Shown: positions 1-9,636 of the stretch, one piece after another
Numbering within the stretch: position 1 is the first letter of the stretch
How the letters are laid out: each line of letters starts with the position of its first letter
Assembly: GCA_032164245.1 (NCBI GenBank)
Contig: JAVMKO010000010.1
Location: 44,166,848-44,230,847 of the forward strand
Direction of reading: 5' to 3'
DNA length: 64,000 nt
Source: Sternotherus odoratus
Lineage: Eukaryota > Chordata > Testudines > Kinosternidae
Made by a program: the position numbers and the translations under genes
The notes under the pieces: generated by a model
What the model was told of the DNA's origin: nothing
What the model saw: only the letters and a program-made list of their open reading frames with translations
Databases searched by the model: none

Positions 1-1780
1 GGACTGTGCCCACATCCCAGGGCTTCGCCACTCCCCAGTCCAGCTCCGATCTCCCTGCAGGGCCTCAGGCCCAGCCCCAGCCCTTTCCCAAAGAGCCCAG
101 GAAGCCGGCTCTGCGCTGGGCTCTGCCTTGTTCCCTAAGGGCTAACGGACTGAGTGAGCCGGATCCTGCCAGCTCTGTCAGGCTGCACCCTCCTCTCCGC
201 ATGGGGTCTGGCCAGGCTACGGACGCTCCGCTATCCGCTGGGCCGCCGGGCCGGGGCTGGCCATGCTGCCTGCGGCTTTGGCCAGGAGTTTATACCCTCT
301 GCCCATTGGACCAGCCGGTTCCTCCTGGCCCTCAAACCGCCCACCCCTGAGCAGAGCTGACGTCCATGTTCTGCTTGGACCCCAGCCACTGGCGCTGTGG
401 TGGTAACCGCAGGGACAGAGCCACCCTGGGGGCTGAAAGGCTGGGGAAGGAGAGGGCCGTGGGGAGCTGGGGGTGCTACCGTGGGGTCCAGGCCTCCCAG
501 CCTGGCCTTTCGTAGCCACCAACCCTCCCTGTTCTCACAACACAATCTCTTCGGCCCGACTGAGCCCGGCCTCCAAACGCCAGCCCTTCTCGCAACACAT
601 GGGGCTTTAGGGGTCTGAAACCCAGGGCAGCAGGTGCCTTGAACACCTCCACAGGTCTACCCCGGAGCGCCTGCATGTGCCTCATAGTGCTGAATCGGGG
701 CCGCCTTTCAGGCTGCAGGGAGCAAGGGCCGGACGCTGGAATCGCCCTGGCACCGCATACACCAAGTGCCTTCTCTCGCCCCGGCTGTCGCCCCAGCTGC
801 CCCTGGCTCGCTGGCACCTGGCGATCCAGAGCAGGGGCCTGGCCAGTGCAGTTCAGATCTGAAGGCAGCCACACTTGTTGTGTCCTGTCGCCAGGCACTC
901 AAAGCACACGCCTCCCCAAGAGGGGCACCACACCCTGGCCTCGAGGGCTGCCTGTCTGGAGGATGGGCAGGGCTCACTGGTGGGTATGGCACAGAGCAGG
1001 GATGGAACAGGCCTGGAGTGCAGCACTGCAGTTCAGGAACCCAAGGGTGCCCAGCCTGTGTGGCACTGCCAGCCCGCACCCCACCCAGCCCCACTGGAAC
1101 TGCCCCTGCAACCCCACTGCCACGCCTCCGGAGCCTCCCTTCTACCCCAGGCTGGGCTTGGGGCATAGGCCGCTGCTGCGAGCGGGTGGTGCCCCCTTGG
1201 TTACAACTCGGACTCAGGTCCCAGGTGCTATTGCTGATTTCCCTCTGACCCTGGCGTTTAGTGCAGCGCCCCCATCAGCTCGGGCGGGCGGTACCCGGAG
1301 ATGCTCGTCCTGCTGCTTGTAGGGTACCCAGTCTGGACGCCTCCAGGCTCCAGGGCTGCTAGGCTGGCATCCTTCCCTGGCATTGCATTTGCTCTGTGCA
1401 ATATTTCACTGAGAGCCTTTAGCCCACCTAGGCAGTGTCTAGCAGAGAGCGCGTGATGTCGCCCGGTGTGTGACCTGCCTGGGCGGCGGGAGAATGTTCT
1501 CTTGGGGCGAGAGAGTCGACCTCCCCCGAGCCAAGGCCCACAGCTGCCCAGTGCTTCCTGGTGGGCCTGGCGCTGCAAGGGGCGCCGCCTGCCAACAAGC
1601 CCAAGTGCCAGAGCGGGGCTGAGGCAGTGCCAAGGCTGAGCAGGGCGGGGCTGTGCTTTGTAAGGCCCGGGATCCCGGGGGTGGGGTCTCGGGGGGTGCC
1701 CACTGGGAGAGGATGAATGCCAGCAACCCAGCGGTGGGGAGGGAAGGGGCTTCTGAAACGGCGCTGCGAGTTTTAATAAA
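1..1780 (+). other. Non-coding; possible 3' end/3'UTR of CORO7
   Basis: No recognisable protein can be read here on either strand, and the open frames are GC-rich chance frames. A plus-strand AATAAA lies at 1775-1780. In human, CORO7 lies immediately 5' of PAM16 on the same strand, so this stretch could be the CORO7 3'UTR. That is inference from synteny only, because I do not recognise the CORO7 C-terminus. Confidence 0.25.
1775..1780 (+). terminator. Candidate poly(A) signal AATAAA
   Basis: A canonical AATAAA hexamer lies in a short AT-rich patch within GC-rich DNA. It could end a plus-strand transcript coming from the left, possibly CORO7. No coding exon that it would serve is visible in the window. 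Confidence 0.3.
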
Positions 1781-3108
1781 AAATGGTACTTTCAAAAAAC
1801 AACCGGAGGCAGCAAATCTCTAGTCCCTGAAAGGCAGCGCCGCAGGCAAAGCCTCCTCCTGGGCTGGCCTTCTCCCGGGCTGGGCGGGGATGGATTCTCA
1901 CACCCCCTTCTTGGCTGGCTGGTGCTGAAGCTCCTTGTCGGTGCTGGCCTGTGGCCAATTCCCACTCGCCTGTCACCTGGCTGGCTTTGCGGCCCAGCTC
2001 ATGGACTGTGGCTGCTGTCACTGGGCGGGTCAAGCCCAACAAGGGAGCCAGTGTGGCTTAGATCGAGTGCTGAGCACCACCGACAGCTGACTGTGCCTCC
2101 TCCCCTCGGACCCGGTGCTCCCGTGGGTGAGCCTTAACACTCACCACCGCTGTTGTGGCCAATAGAAGGTGCCTCCCAGGGCTCTGCCAGCCCTCTGGTG
2201 GGGTACAGGGGTGCAGTGGTGATACACCCCAAGCCCAGTGCATTGTCCTGCAGCCAGCAGTTTTCAGTGCCAGGCACCCTCAGCTCCTGCTAAGCATGTC
2301 ACTGACACTCCGGCCTGGCCCACTTGGAGCCTGCAGGGACCGTTTCACAGCTCAGGACTCTCCGCAGCTTGGGAGACGGCTGCCCCTGGTCAGGCACTGC
2401 CTGGGAGGGGTTGGGAATCCTAGCCCTGCTACGCCTGGGCCCAGCGTGGAGTGGCTGTGCCCCTGCGGAGGTGACTCAAAACATGGAGTGGATTGAATTC
2501 AGATGTGAGGTCCTGGGAGAAGGGGAACTGGCTCCCTATTGTTCTAGTGAATGCTCTTGCCCCAGCAGGGGCAACCTACCAAAGCCCACCCCCCCGGCTG
2601 ATCATTTGAAGTCTGGTTTTGTTGCGATTTGGAACCAAACCTAAACATGTTGAAATTGGACTGGGGGTCTGGCTCAGGGGTCATTCACCTGTTGAGCTGC
2701 CCCAGAGCCACGGCTGGCCTGGAGTCATGAGTGTGAGAGTCCTGGGGTCTCCAACTCGGCTTGGAGGACTTCCCCAGAGCCGGGGTGCCTGCCCAGGGTT
2801 TCCAGACTCTCGTCTCCCTGCCTGGCAGGTCGGGGCGCTGGCCTGACATCAGGCAGGGATCTGTCAACAGATGAAAACAGTTTGATTTTGACAAACACAA
2901 ATTCTGACCTAAAATGTTTGGCTGGAATTTTTTCGGTTCAAGCCCAGAGTCCGAGGCCCAGACGGGACCACCGGGCGCCTCTCGGCTGATCCACGTTGGA
3001 GGCCATCTGGCCGCATGTGAAGATGTTTTTAAATGGGTTATTGTGATTCACACTGCAAGAAAAAATCTTTCCAGCTGGGTTTTATGATTAAGAACAGGTA
3101 CGGCCACT
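1781..3108. other. Intergenic, no gene seen
   Basis: Mostly GC-rich unique-looking DNA with an AT-richer patch at about 2870-2940. I see no exon, RNA gene or clear repeat up to the MITE that begins at 3109. Confidence 0.5.
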
Positions 3109-3236
3109 CAGGGTGACCAGATGGCAAATGTGAAAAATCAGGACGGGGGGTTGGGGGGGGAATAGGAGCCTATATTAAAAAAAAATACCAAAAATCGGGA
3201 CTGTCCCTATAAAACCAGGACATCTGGTCACCCTAA
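3109..3236. mobile_element. Short MITE-like element with terminal inverted repeats
   Basis: The ends are perfect 13-bp inverted repeats, GGGTGACCAGATG at 3111-3123 and CATCTGGTCACCC at 3221-3233. GCCACT occurs on both sides (3103-3108 and 3237-3242) and may be the target duplication. The inside is non-coding with A- and G-runs. This type of about 130-bp element is common in reptile genomes. The superfamily is uncertain, perhaps hAT. Confidence 0.7.
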
Positions 3237-3242
3237 GCCACT

Positions 3243-3840
3243 GTGTGGCTCACAATGCTCCACTGCACAGGTGTTAATCACATCCGTCAGCTGTTGGCTC
3301 CCAGCATGACACTGTTACAAGTAGGGCACACACGCACCAAGGTTCTACAGCGTGAGCTTGGCAGATCAGTAGTGCCGGGCCTGGTTAGTGTTTGAATGGG
3401 GTCGCTCTAGTGAGAGTGGGCCAACCCTGCGTCTCTTGGCCCTGGAAGCAGTGACCCCGCACAGTGCTGTGCCAGGGGACGAGACTGCAGCCCTAAGGGC
3501 TCGGCCGCAGCTCGCACTGATCCCAGGGGACTCCACTCGCCAGGATCGGCGAGCCAGGGACGCCAGACAAGGAGGCAAATGCCAGTTCCCTGCTGCCCCC
3601 CATTCTCCCTGCCAGCGAGAGGGGGACGGGCCCTGCCCCCATGGCTGTGCTCCAGGGGCACACACACTCGAGGGGCCGCCGATGCGGAGTGGTGGGAGGG
3701 GCTGGTAGATCTCGCGCCGCGCCAGGACCCAAAGCTCCAGACCCAAGTGCTAGAGGTGGGCCGCAGCACGGGAGGTAGCTGGGGGGCAGGGCGTGGGGCA
3801 GGCCCCACAGCACGTGGCAGGGGGGCACTGCCGCTCGGGA
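3243..3840. other. Upstream flank of PAM16, no gene seen
   Basis: GC content rises towards the PAM16 CpG island. Open frames here have no recognisable protein similarity. Confidence 0.4.
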
Positions 3841-3890
3841 TAAACTAGATGGGGATGAGCGGCCGCGCTCCGCTGCAGCCACCCCGCCGT

Positions 3891-3904
3891 CCGCCAGGGG
3901 GCGC
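3891..3904 (+). promoter_or_regulatory. CTCF-like motif
   Basis: CCGCCAGGGGGCGC differs from the CTCF core CCASYAGRKGGCRS only at the third base. It lies in the PAM16 promoter about 130 bp upstream of the ATG. Occupancy is unknown. Confidence 0.5.
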
Positions 3905-4035
3905 GCTCCCCTCTCGCGCGGCGCTCGGCACCGGCCGCTCGATGGCCGCGGGGACGCTCTGCCAGGCCCCGTCTCTATGGCGGCCCCGCGGGGGCCGCGG
4001 CCTTTCGCTCCCTGAGCCGGGGCCCGCTGCAGGAC

Positions 4036-4038
4036 ATG
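4036..4038 (+). CDS. PAM16: PAM16 coding exon 1 (start codon only)
   Basis: GGAC-ATG is followed directly by the donor GTGAGC at 4039. The next exon starts with GCC AAG TAC, so the protein begins M-AKYLAQ. The coding part of this exon is exactly one codon. Confidence 0.88.
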
Positions 4039-7000
4039 GTGAGCCGGGCCGGGCCCGCAGGGGGCGTTTCCCTGACTCGCCCACGGGGCTCCTGGGGGCG
4101 CCGGCCCGAGCCCCCGCGGGCGGAGAGCGGCTGAGCCGGGCCCGAGCCCGGAGCCTCCCCCGGGGTGTTCGGCGCTAGGGCCGGGACCCGACCGCCGTGT
4201 CCCGCGGCTGAGCCTGTTCGTGCCGAGGCGGCCCGGGCCGGGGGCGCTTCACCCGCCCGCCCTTCCCCTGGCTCGTCAGCACCACCGGCCACGAGCCCAG
4301 CGCCGGGCTCCGCCGCTCGCTGGGGACGGGGACCCCCCGGGCTGCGGCGTGACTCCGAATTCAGATGCCCGGTCTGGTGAAGCGCCCCCCGCCCCTGGGC
4401 TAGAACTGCCCGGGGAGTCGCCAGCCGATCCGCCTCCCTCCCCCGGCATCGTCCAGAGCCCAGCAAGCAGTGGGATCCCCTCTGGCAGCCTTTCCCGGGC
4501 GCCCATAGCCAGTGATTCCACTAGTCCCAGGGCACTGGCCCTATGGGTCCCTGATCTGCCCGGCTCTTCAGGACCCTGTCGTGTCACTGGCCGGGCTGAC
4601 CCGTTGCTGGCTTTTCAGGGTGGATGCTCTGGGGGAGAAGAGCTTTTAAGCTGACCAGTGCTTGAGTTTTTGAGGGGAGGGGGAGCCATTGGCTCTCCCT
4701 ATGTACCTGATGCCCTTCCTGAATGATGCAAGGCTGAGGAGTAACACCCACGAGGAAGGCCCCTTCTGTAGGCCCCTGTCAGCAGCGGGCATTTGACTGC
4801 TTCTGCTCTGTCTGTAGGCCAAGTACCTGGCACAGATCATCGTGGTGGGGATGCAGGTGGTGGGCCGGGCCTTCGCTCGGGCGCTTCGGCAGGAATTTGC
4901 AGGTAAGCACCAGTCACCGTTGCCAGCCATGTCCGTTCTAGCCGGGGGGGTGTGTGTGTATCCATGGAAATGTCATGTTGTCCTTGAGGGTGACCCCGGG
5001 TCTTGGCTCTGCCTGCAGGCACCAGGCCCATGCTGAGCTCCCCCTGCAGCCCACAGCCTAGATTTTCACCATCGCTTGTGGGAAGCACTCAGTAAAGTGC
5101 TTTAGTGGTAGCATGTTACCTGCATGGACCCAGGCTAGTAACACAAGCTGCTGCCGAGCAGGGATGGGGACCTGGGCTGGGATTCCATCACCTGGGGCCC
5201 CAGATTTGCTGTCAGATCTGGCCTCTGCCGCCTGGGGAGCAGTGATCTGGCTCCAAATATTTCCTGGGTCCTGCTTGGCGGGTACTGAGCCAGGCTTACT
5301 GTGGCCCCACACAGCCTGTAACATCCTGGAACTGAACCCAGATGTTCTTGGCTCATGTGGCCACCCCCTGCCCTCCCCTCCTGGGTGTTCCCTTATATCC
5401 ATAGAGGTCCTGTGGCACTTTCCGTTGCATGTTCAGTAGCCCCAGGTAAGCTCTCCTGTGAGCGCTGTGGCTGGGTGCGCTGGGGAGAGCTGGCTGTGAC
5501 TGGAGAAGTGACCAACTTGGGGTCTCTCTGAACAGCCAGCCAAGCAGCAGCCGATGCGCGGGGACGCACGCAGCCCCAGTCTGCTGCAGCCACCAGCATC
5601 TCAGGGATCAGCCTGCAGGAGGCCCAGCAGATCCTCAACGTCTCCAAGCTCAGCCTGGAGGAAATTCAGAAGGTAAAGCCACCGCTCGGAGCGGGACAGT
5701 CCGGCGATACGGCAGCAGCTTGCTGAGAGGTCAGCTCCCTTTCTCCATCTGCTGCAGCTCTGGGAGGAGATGGCTGGGTGGTGGCGTGGTTTGTTCCAGT
5801 GAATGTGTTGGCCAGTTGGGACTGTGCCTCTCTGATCTCAGTGCAGCATTTTCCTTCAGCAAGCCTGTTACCCATGGTGCATTGAGGCGCACACATCTTC
5901 CTCTCTGCCCCTGTAATCGGGGCTTTCCAGTGCAGCGGAGGGGAGAGAGGCTGAAGTGCTTGGACTTAACCCCCCAGCGAATTTGCATTCCTTGCTGTCC
6001 GAGTGTCAGTGAGTGAGGGTGACTGCTCCCTCTTCCTCGGGAGGCGGGCACTGCCATGGACGTCCCCTGGAGGGACCTGTCACTATGGCTTAGAACAGCT
6101 GGCAGCGCGCTCAAACGCAGAGCAAGGGGCAGCTAACGGTTGGTTTGTTTCCTTTGGCAGAACTATGATCACTTGTTCAAGGTGAATGACAAGTCAGTGG
6201 GGGGATCGTTTTACCTGCAGTCTAAGGTAAGTAGGGTGTTGGATGGGTCTGGGCATCTGCCTTGCTCTGTGGCAGGCTATTGGGTGGTCTCACCGGGTCG
6301 GGGGCCGGCTGGCTCTCGGGGCTGGAGACTCTAAGGCTGGCATCGCTGTTTGTGGCACTCTAATTACCCCTTTGAGCGGAAGCAGATCTTTTCAGGGGTC
6401 TTTGCCAGAGTGAAGATCCTGCTGGAAGTGCCGTCTGGGTGTCTCCATCCCCACACCTCGCCTACGTGCCCCCACGCCTCTGAGCCCCCCGTCACAGGCT
6501 GAACCCTGGGTGTCTCCAATGGCAGCGTGTCAGACCCTGGGAAAGGCCGAGTTGCCTGGGGTCTGGCACAGCGGCTGTTCGCCATCCTGTGCTCTCGGGA
6601 GCATGTAGATTGGTGGAGCAAACTGCCCTGGGCTGCAGTGTCTTTCTCGGGTTCCTCTGATGCTGCATGGTGGGGCCCGATCAGCAGCGCCCCCCTCACC
6701 CCGCCGCCGCTTCCAGTCCCAGCGTTCCCTCTGTTTTTTACATCCATGTGTGGAAAGAATTTTGTTCTTTGCACCAGTATGGAGATGAAGTGTGACATGT
6801 CACCTTCCTATTGGTGCACGTACCCCATGTGGTGGGGTGGGGATAAAGGGTTTGGTGTGTGGGAGGGGGCTCAGGGCTGGGGCAGAGGGTTGGGGTGCAA
6901 GGGGGGATGGGCTCTGAGATGGGGCCAGGGATGAGGAGTTTGGGGTGCAGGCTGCCCTGGGGCTGCGGTGGGGAGTGATGACCCCCCCCCTCACCCCTCT

Positions 7001-7529
7001 CTCACCGCAGCAGCTCGGGGCTGGGGGAGAGGCACCTTTCCCTGGCCATGGCAGGTCCGGCTGGGCTGAGGGACGGGCTCCAGCAGCTCTGGTGGGTCTG
7101 GGCCAGGCTGAGGGAGGGGCTCCTCCCCGGCCAAGGCAGGTCCACACTGAGGCTGGGCTCAGGAAGTGGTTCCTCTCCCCCGGTTGCAACAGGTCCATGC
7201 TGTGGCCAGCGGGGAGGGGCACCTCTCCTCACCCGAGCCCCTGCGAAGGGAGCTTAATAGGCAGCTGCACAGCTGCTTAGAGGGAACTTAGCTAGTGATG
7301 CAGGTGGTTTCTGCTGCCTCCTCCTGGCTGCCCTGTGAAGTGCAGCCATGTCCCTTGGCTATTCTGGGCCTGAGGCCCAGCCTGGGTATGGCAGCCTGGG
7401 AGGTAGGTGAGACTCACTGGAGACACTGTCCTGCAGGTGGTGAGAGCCAAGGAGCGGCTGGACGAAGAGCTCCGAATTGAGGCCCAGAGACAGAGTGAGA
7501 GAGAACAGGGGCAGAAGCCAGAGACGTAA
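4036..7529 (+). CDS. PAM16: Mitochondrial import inner membrane translocase subunit TIM16 (Magmas), five exons
   Basis: Joining 4036-4038, 4818-4902, 5536-5672, 6161-6226 and 7437-7529 gives 127 aa, close to the 125 aa I recall for human. PAM16 is a matrix-side subunit of the TIM23 import motor. It pairs with the J-protein DNAJC19/Tim14 and tunes its stimulation of mortalin (HSPA9). Visible features: an N-terminal hydrophobic segment (about residues 2-20, [20 protein letters not shown]), an Ala/Gln-rich linker, then the degenerate J-like domain (from about residue 55), with [13 protein letters not shown], then [16 protein letters not shown], then SFYLQSK. NDKS stands where true J-proteins carry HPD, as expected for this family. 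All introns are GT-AG and the frame stays open. A poly(A) signal follows 48 bp after the stop. Exon 1 contributes only the ATG. Confidence 0.97.
4818..4902 (+). CDS. PAM16: PAM16 coding exon 2
   Basis: The acceptor TCTGTAG ends at 4817 and the donor GTAAGC begins at 4903. The exon encodes the hydrophobic N-terminal segment and the RALRQEF motif. It ends after the first base of an Ala codon. Confidence 0.95.
5536..5672 (+). CDS. PAM16: PAM16 coding exon 3
   Basis: The acceptor CTGAACAG ends at 5535 and the donor GTAAAG begins at 5673. The exon encodes the low-complexity linker [13 protein letters not shown] and the start of the J-like domain, [15 protein letters not shown]. Confidence 0.95.
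6161..6226 (+). CDS. PAM16: PAM16 coding exon 4
   Basis: A 66-bp in-frame exon with acceptor CTTTGGCAG and donor GTAAGT. It encodes the heart of the J-like domain, including NDKSVGGSF in place of the HPD loop. Confidence 0.97.
7437..7529 (+). CDS. PAM16: PAM16 coding exon 5
   Basis: The acceptor GTCCTGCAG ends at 7436. The exon encodes [12 protein letters not shown] and a charged Gln/Glu-rich tail ending KPET, followed by TAA at 7527-7529. Confidence 0.96.
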   Translation: MVRAKERLDEELRIEAQRQSEREQGQKPET

Positions 7530-7576
7530 CTACCCCCCTATGCCCTCTTCTCAGCCCCTCTAAATTATAGCCAGCC

Positions 7577-7582
7577 AATAAA
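7577..7582 (+). terminator. PAM16: PAM16 poly(A) signal
   Basis: AATAAA lies 48 bp after the PAM16 stop codon, giving a very short 3'UTR. A GT-rich stretch follows (TGTGTGGTTTGG), as expected for a cleavage region. Confidence 0.85.
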
Positions 7583-7867
7583 TCCCCTCTCTGCAGCTTC
7601 CTCTGTGTGGTTTGGATTCAGGAGATTCAGTGGGGGAGATGGTGGGGGGGGTCACGGCCTGGCCCATTGCTTTGCGGGTAGCTGTATCTACTGCCAGATG
7701 GCCAGGGGCTTCCCCATAATGCACTAGGACAAGTGGGTAATGAGGTAGAGGGGGGAGGACCTTTCACCCTGAAACATGGCATCCAATTGCCCCCACCTGT
7801 GGCAGAGCCCAAAATGCCTGGTGCTATATGCAGCCAGCTGGCTGCCTCCCTGGGCACCCCGTGCTTT

Positions 7868-8300
7868 AGAACGGGATGGGCAAACTACAGTCCATGGGCC
7901 GTGTCCAGCCCGTCAGACATTTTCATTTGGCCCTTGAGTTCTTGCTGGGGAGTGGGGTTGGGGTCTCGCTTCACTCCGTGCAGCTCCCAAAAGCAGCAGC
8001 ATGTCCCTGTTCTGTCTCCGACATGTAGGGGCAGCCAGGGGGCTCTACACTGGGGTGGGCAAACTTTTGCAAAATTGTGTGAAGCGCCAGGTAAGGAAGG
8101 CTGTGCCTCCCCAAACAGCCTGGTCCCCGCCCCCCTATCTGACCCACACCCACTTCCTCCCCCAACTGCCTCCCTCAGAACTCCCAACCCATCTGACTCC
8201 CTCCCCCCACCTTGTCCCATGGCTATCCCCGCCTGAGACCCTCTGCCGCTAACCACCACCGCCCAGGACCCAACCCCCCCTGCTCCCTGTCCCCTGACTA
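7868..8300. mobile_element. hAT-like non-autonomous repeat fragments
   Basis: Two head segments of the GGGTGGGCAAACT type occur at about 7874 and 8051, the first followed by a 'ggccgtgtccagcccgtcag' body. This resembles an abundant reptile hAT-derived repeat. Copies are diverged and probably nested or truncated, and borders and target duplications are not clear. No transposase coding remains. Confidence 0.5.
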
Positions 8301-9630
8301 CCCCGACCCCTGTCCCCACCCCTAGGACTCCCATGCTCCATCCAACCCCCCATTCCCCATCCCCTGCCCAGCCATCTGGAAAGCCCCAGCTGCCTGTCTC
8401 GGCCACTTCCGTGCAGCCCTGGAGCCAGATGCAGATGGAGCCTGGGCAGCTCAGGAACCGGATCGCGCCAGGTGCCATTTCTAAGAGGGTTTTGCCAAAC
8501 TAGAGTGTGTCAAGCCACCCCTCTGTGGCTCCTTCCACGGAACAAAGGAAATGGCTGACCCAAGAAGGCTGTAACCACCCTGCGGCTGACCTGGGCCTGT
8601 CAACCCGGGAGGGCAGCGGCCCACCTGGTTTCTGGGGGCTCCCTCATAACTCCAGGGTTCAACTGACCTAAGATGCTTGGAGCATCCACAAACCCCTGCA
8701 GCCTGGTGAGCTCTGGCAGCTTCTGATCCCAACAGCTGTCAGACCCCTCCCTCCACTCCTGATCATCATAACTACCAGGCCACCCGGCAGGCGGTGTATC
8801 CCCAAAGCAGCGTGATCCTGCAGCTCTCAGGGGGATGGCAGCCCCCCACCCCGTGGAGGGTTAACTTTACCAAGTCCTGAGATCTGGCTGAGGGCGATGC
8901 CCCAGGGGGAGCAGACCAGAGGGAATAGCCCTGCCTGAGCCCAGCGGACATAGTAGATTGTTTCCATTTCCTAAGGGCTGTCGGTACCACAATGACATGC
9001 ACAGCCTGTGTGGCACTGCCCTCTGTGCTGCTTGGCACGAGCCCTTCTCGGCCCCCTGGCCCTGTGCGGCGAGTGTGCTGGGCCCTCAGCTGGGCCACTG
9101 ACATTCCCTCGCTCGCTGGCTGCACAGGGAGATGGACGCTCCTGAGAACACTGAGGTTCATCCCAAACCTAAGCCTGACCTGGCTGCCTCCTCTGGAGCC
9201 CCTTCTGGCCCAGGGGGAGAGACGGCAGTGTCAGGAGGTCCAGTGGCTCCCAAACTGGGGAGTGCAGCATCCTGGTTCCCCCTCTCCAGTAGCACCTGCA
9301 GGCCTCCTTGCGCTGAGTACGGGCCAGACCGGGAAGGAGGCAGGAGCTTGTTGGCCAGCGAGGCACTGAGGGAGATGGGCGGCCACTTGTCCAAGATCTC
9401 CCAGCAGCTCCGGGCTCAAACCCAGCTCTTCCCATCCCCACACCAGAGCCCTGCCCGCTGCCCCAGCAGCTCTTGTGCAACCCCCACCCGTTCCCAGCAC
9501 AGGCATTGCCCATTGCTGGCACCTAAGGGTGCAGGTGCCAGGGGGAGGCTGAGATGTGCTCACAGGGACAGCACTGAGCAGGGTGGAGCCCCTGAAAAGC
9601 AATCACAGGCCGGGCAACTTGTCAATTCAC
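8301..9630. other. Intergenic between the convergent PAM16 and GLIS2 3' ends; no gene seen
   Basis: Open frames such as the one at 9132-9713 have no recognisable domain and no supporting splice context. PAM16 and GLIS2 converge on this interval. Confidence 0.5.
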
Positions 9631-9636
9631 TTTATT
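9631..9636 (-). terminator. GLIS2: Probable distal poly(A) signal of GLIS2
   Basis: Plus-strand TTTATT reads AATAAA on the minus strand, in an AT-rich patch. It is the first minus-strand AATAAA I found downstream of the GLIS2 stop at 13849. A plus-strand AATAAA lies just to its right at about 9645. Confidence 0.5.

Larger units (their letters stand above)
3841..4420 (+). promoter_or_regulatory. PAM16: CpG-island promoter of PAM16
   Basis: A dense CpG stretch spans the PAM16 start codon at 4036-4038. It contains a strong CTCF-like motif (3891-3904) and a YY1-like ATGGCGGC (3977-3984), and no evident TATA box. This fits a housekeeping promoter of a mitochondrial-import gene. The exact transcription start cannot be seen. 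Confidence 0.65.

Noticed and set aside
1..360. CORO7 last coding exon
   Set aside because: Expected from synteny, but neither frame shows sequence that I can recognise as coronin-7, so no CDS is claimed.
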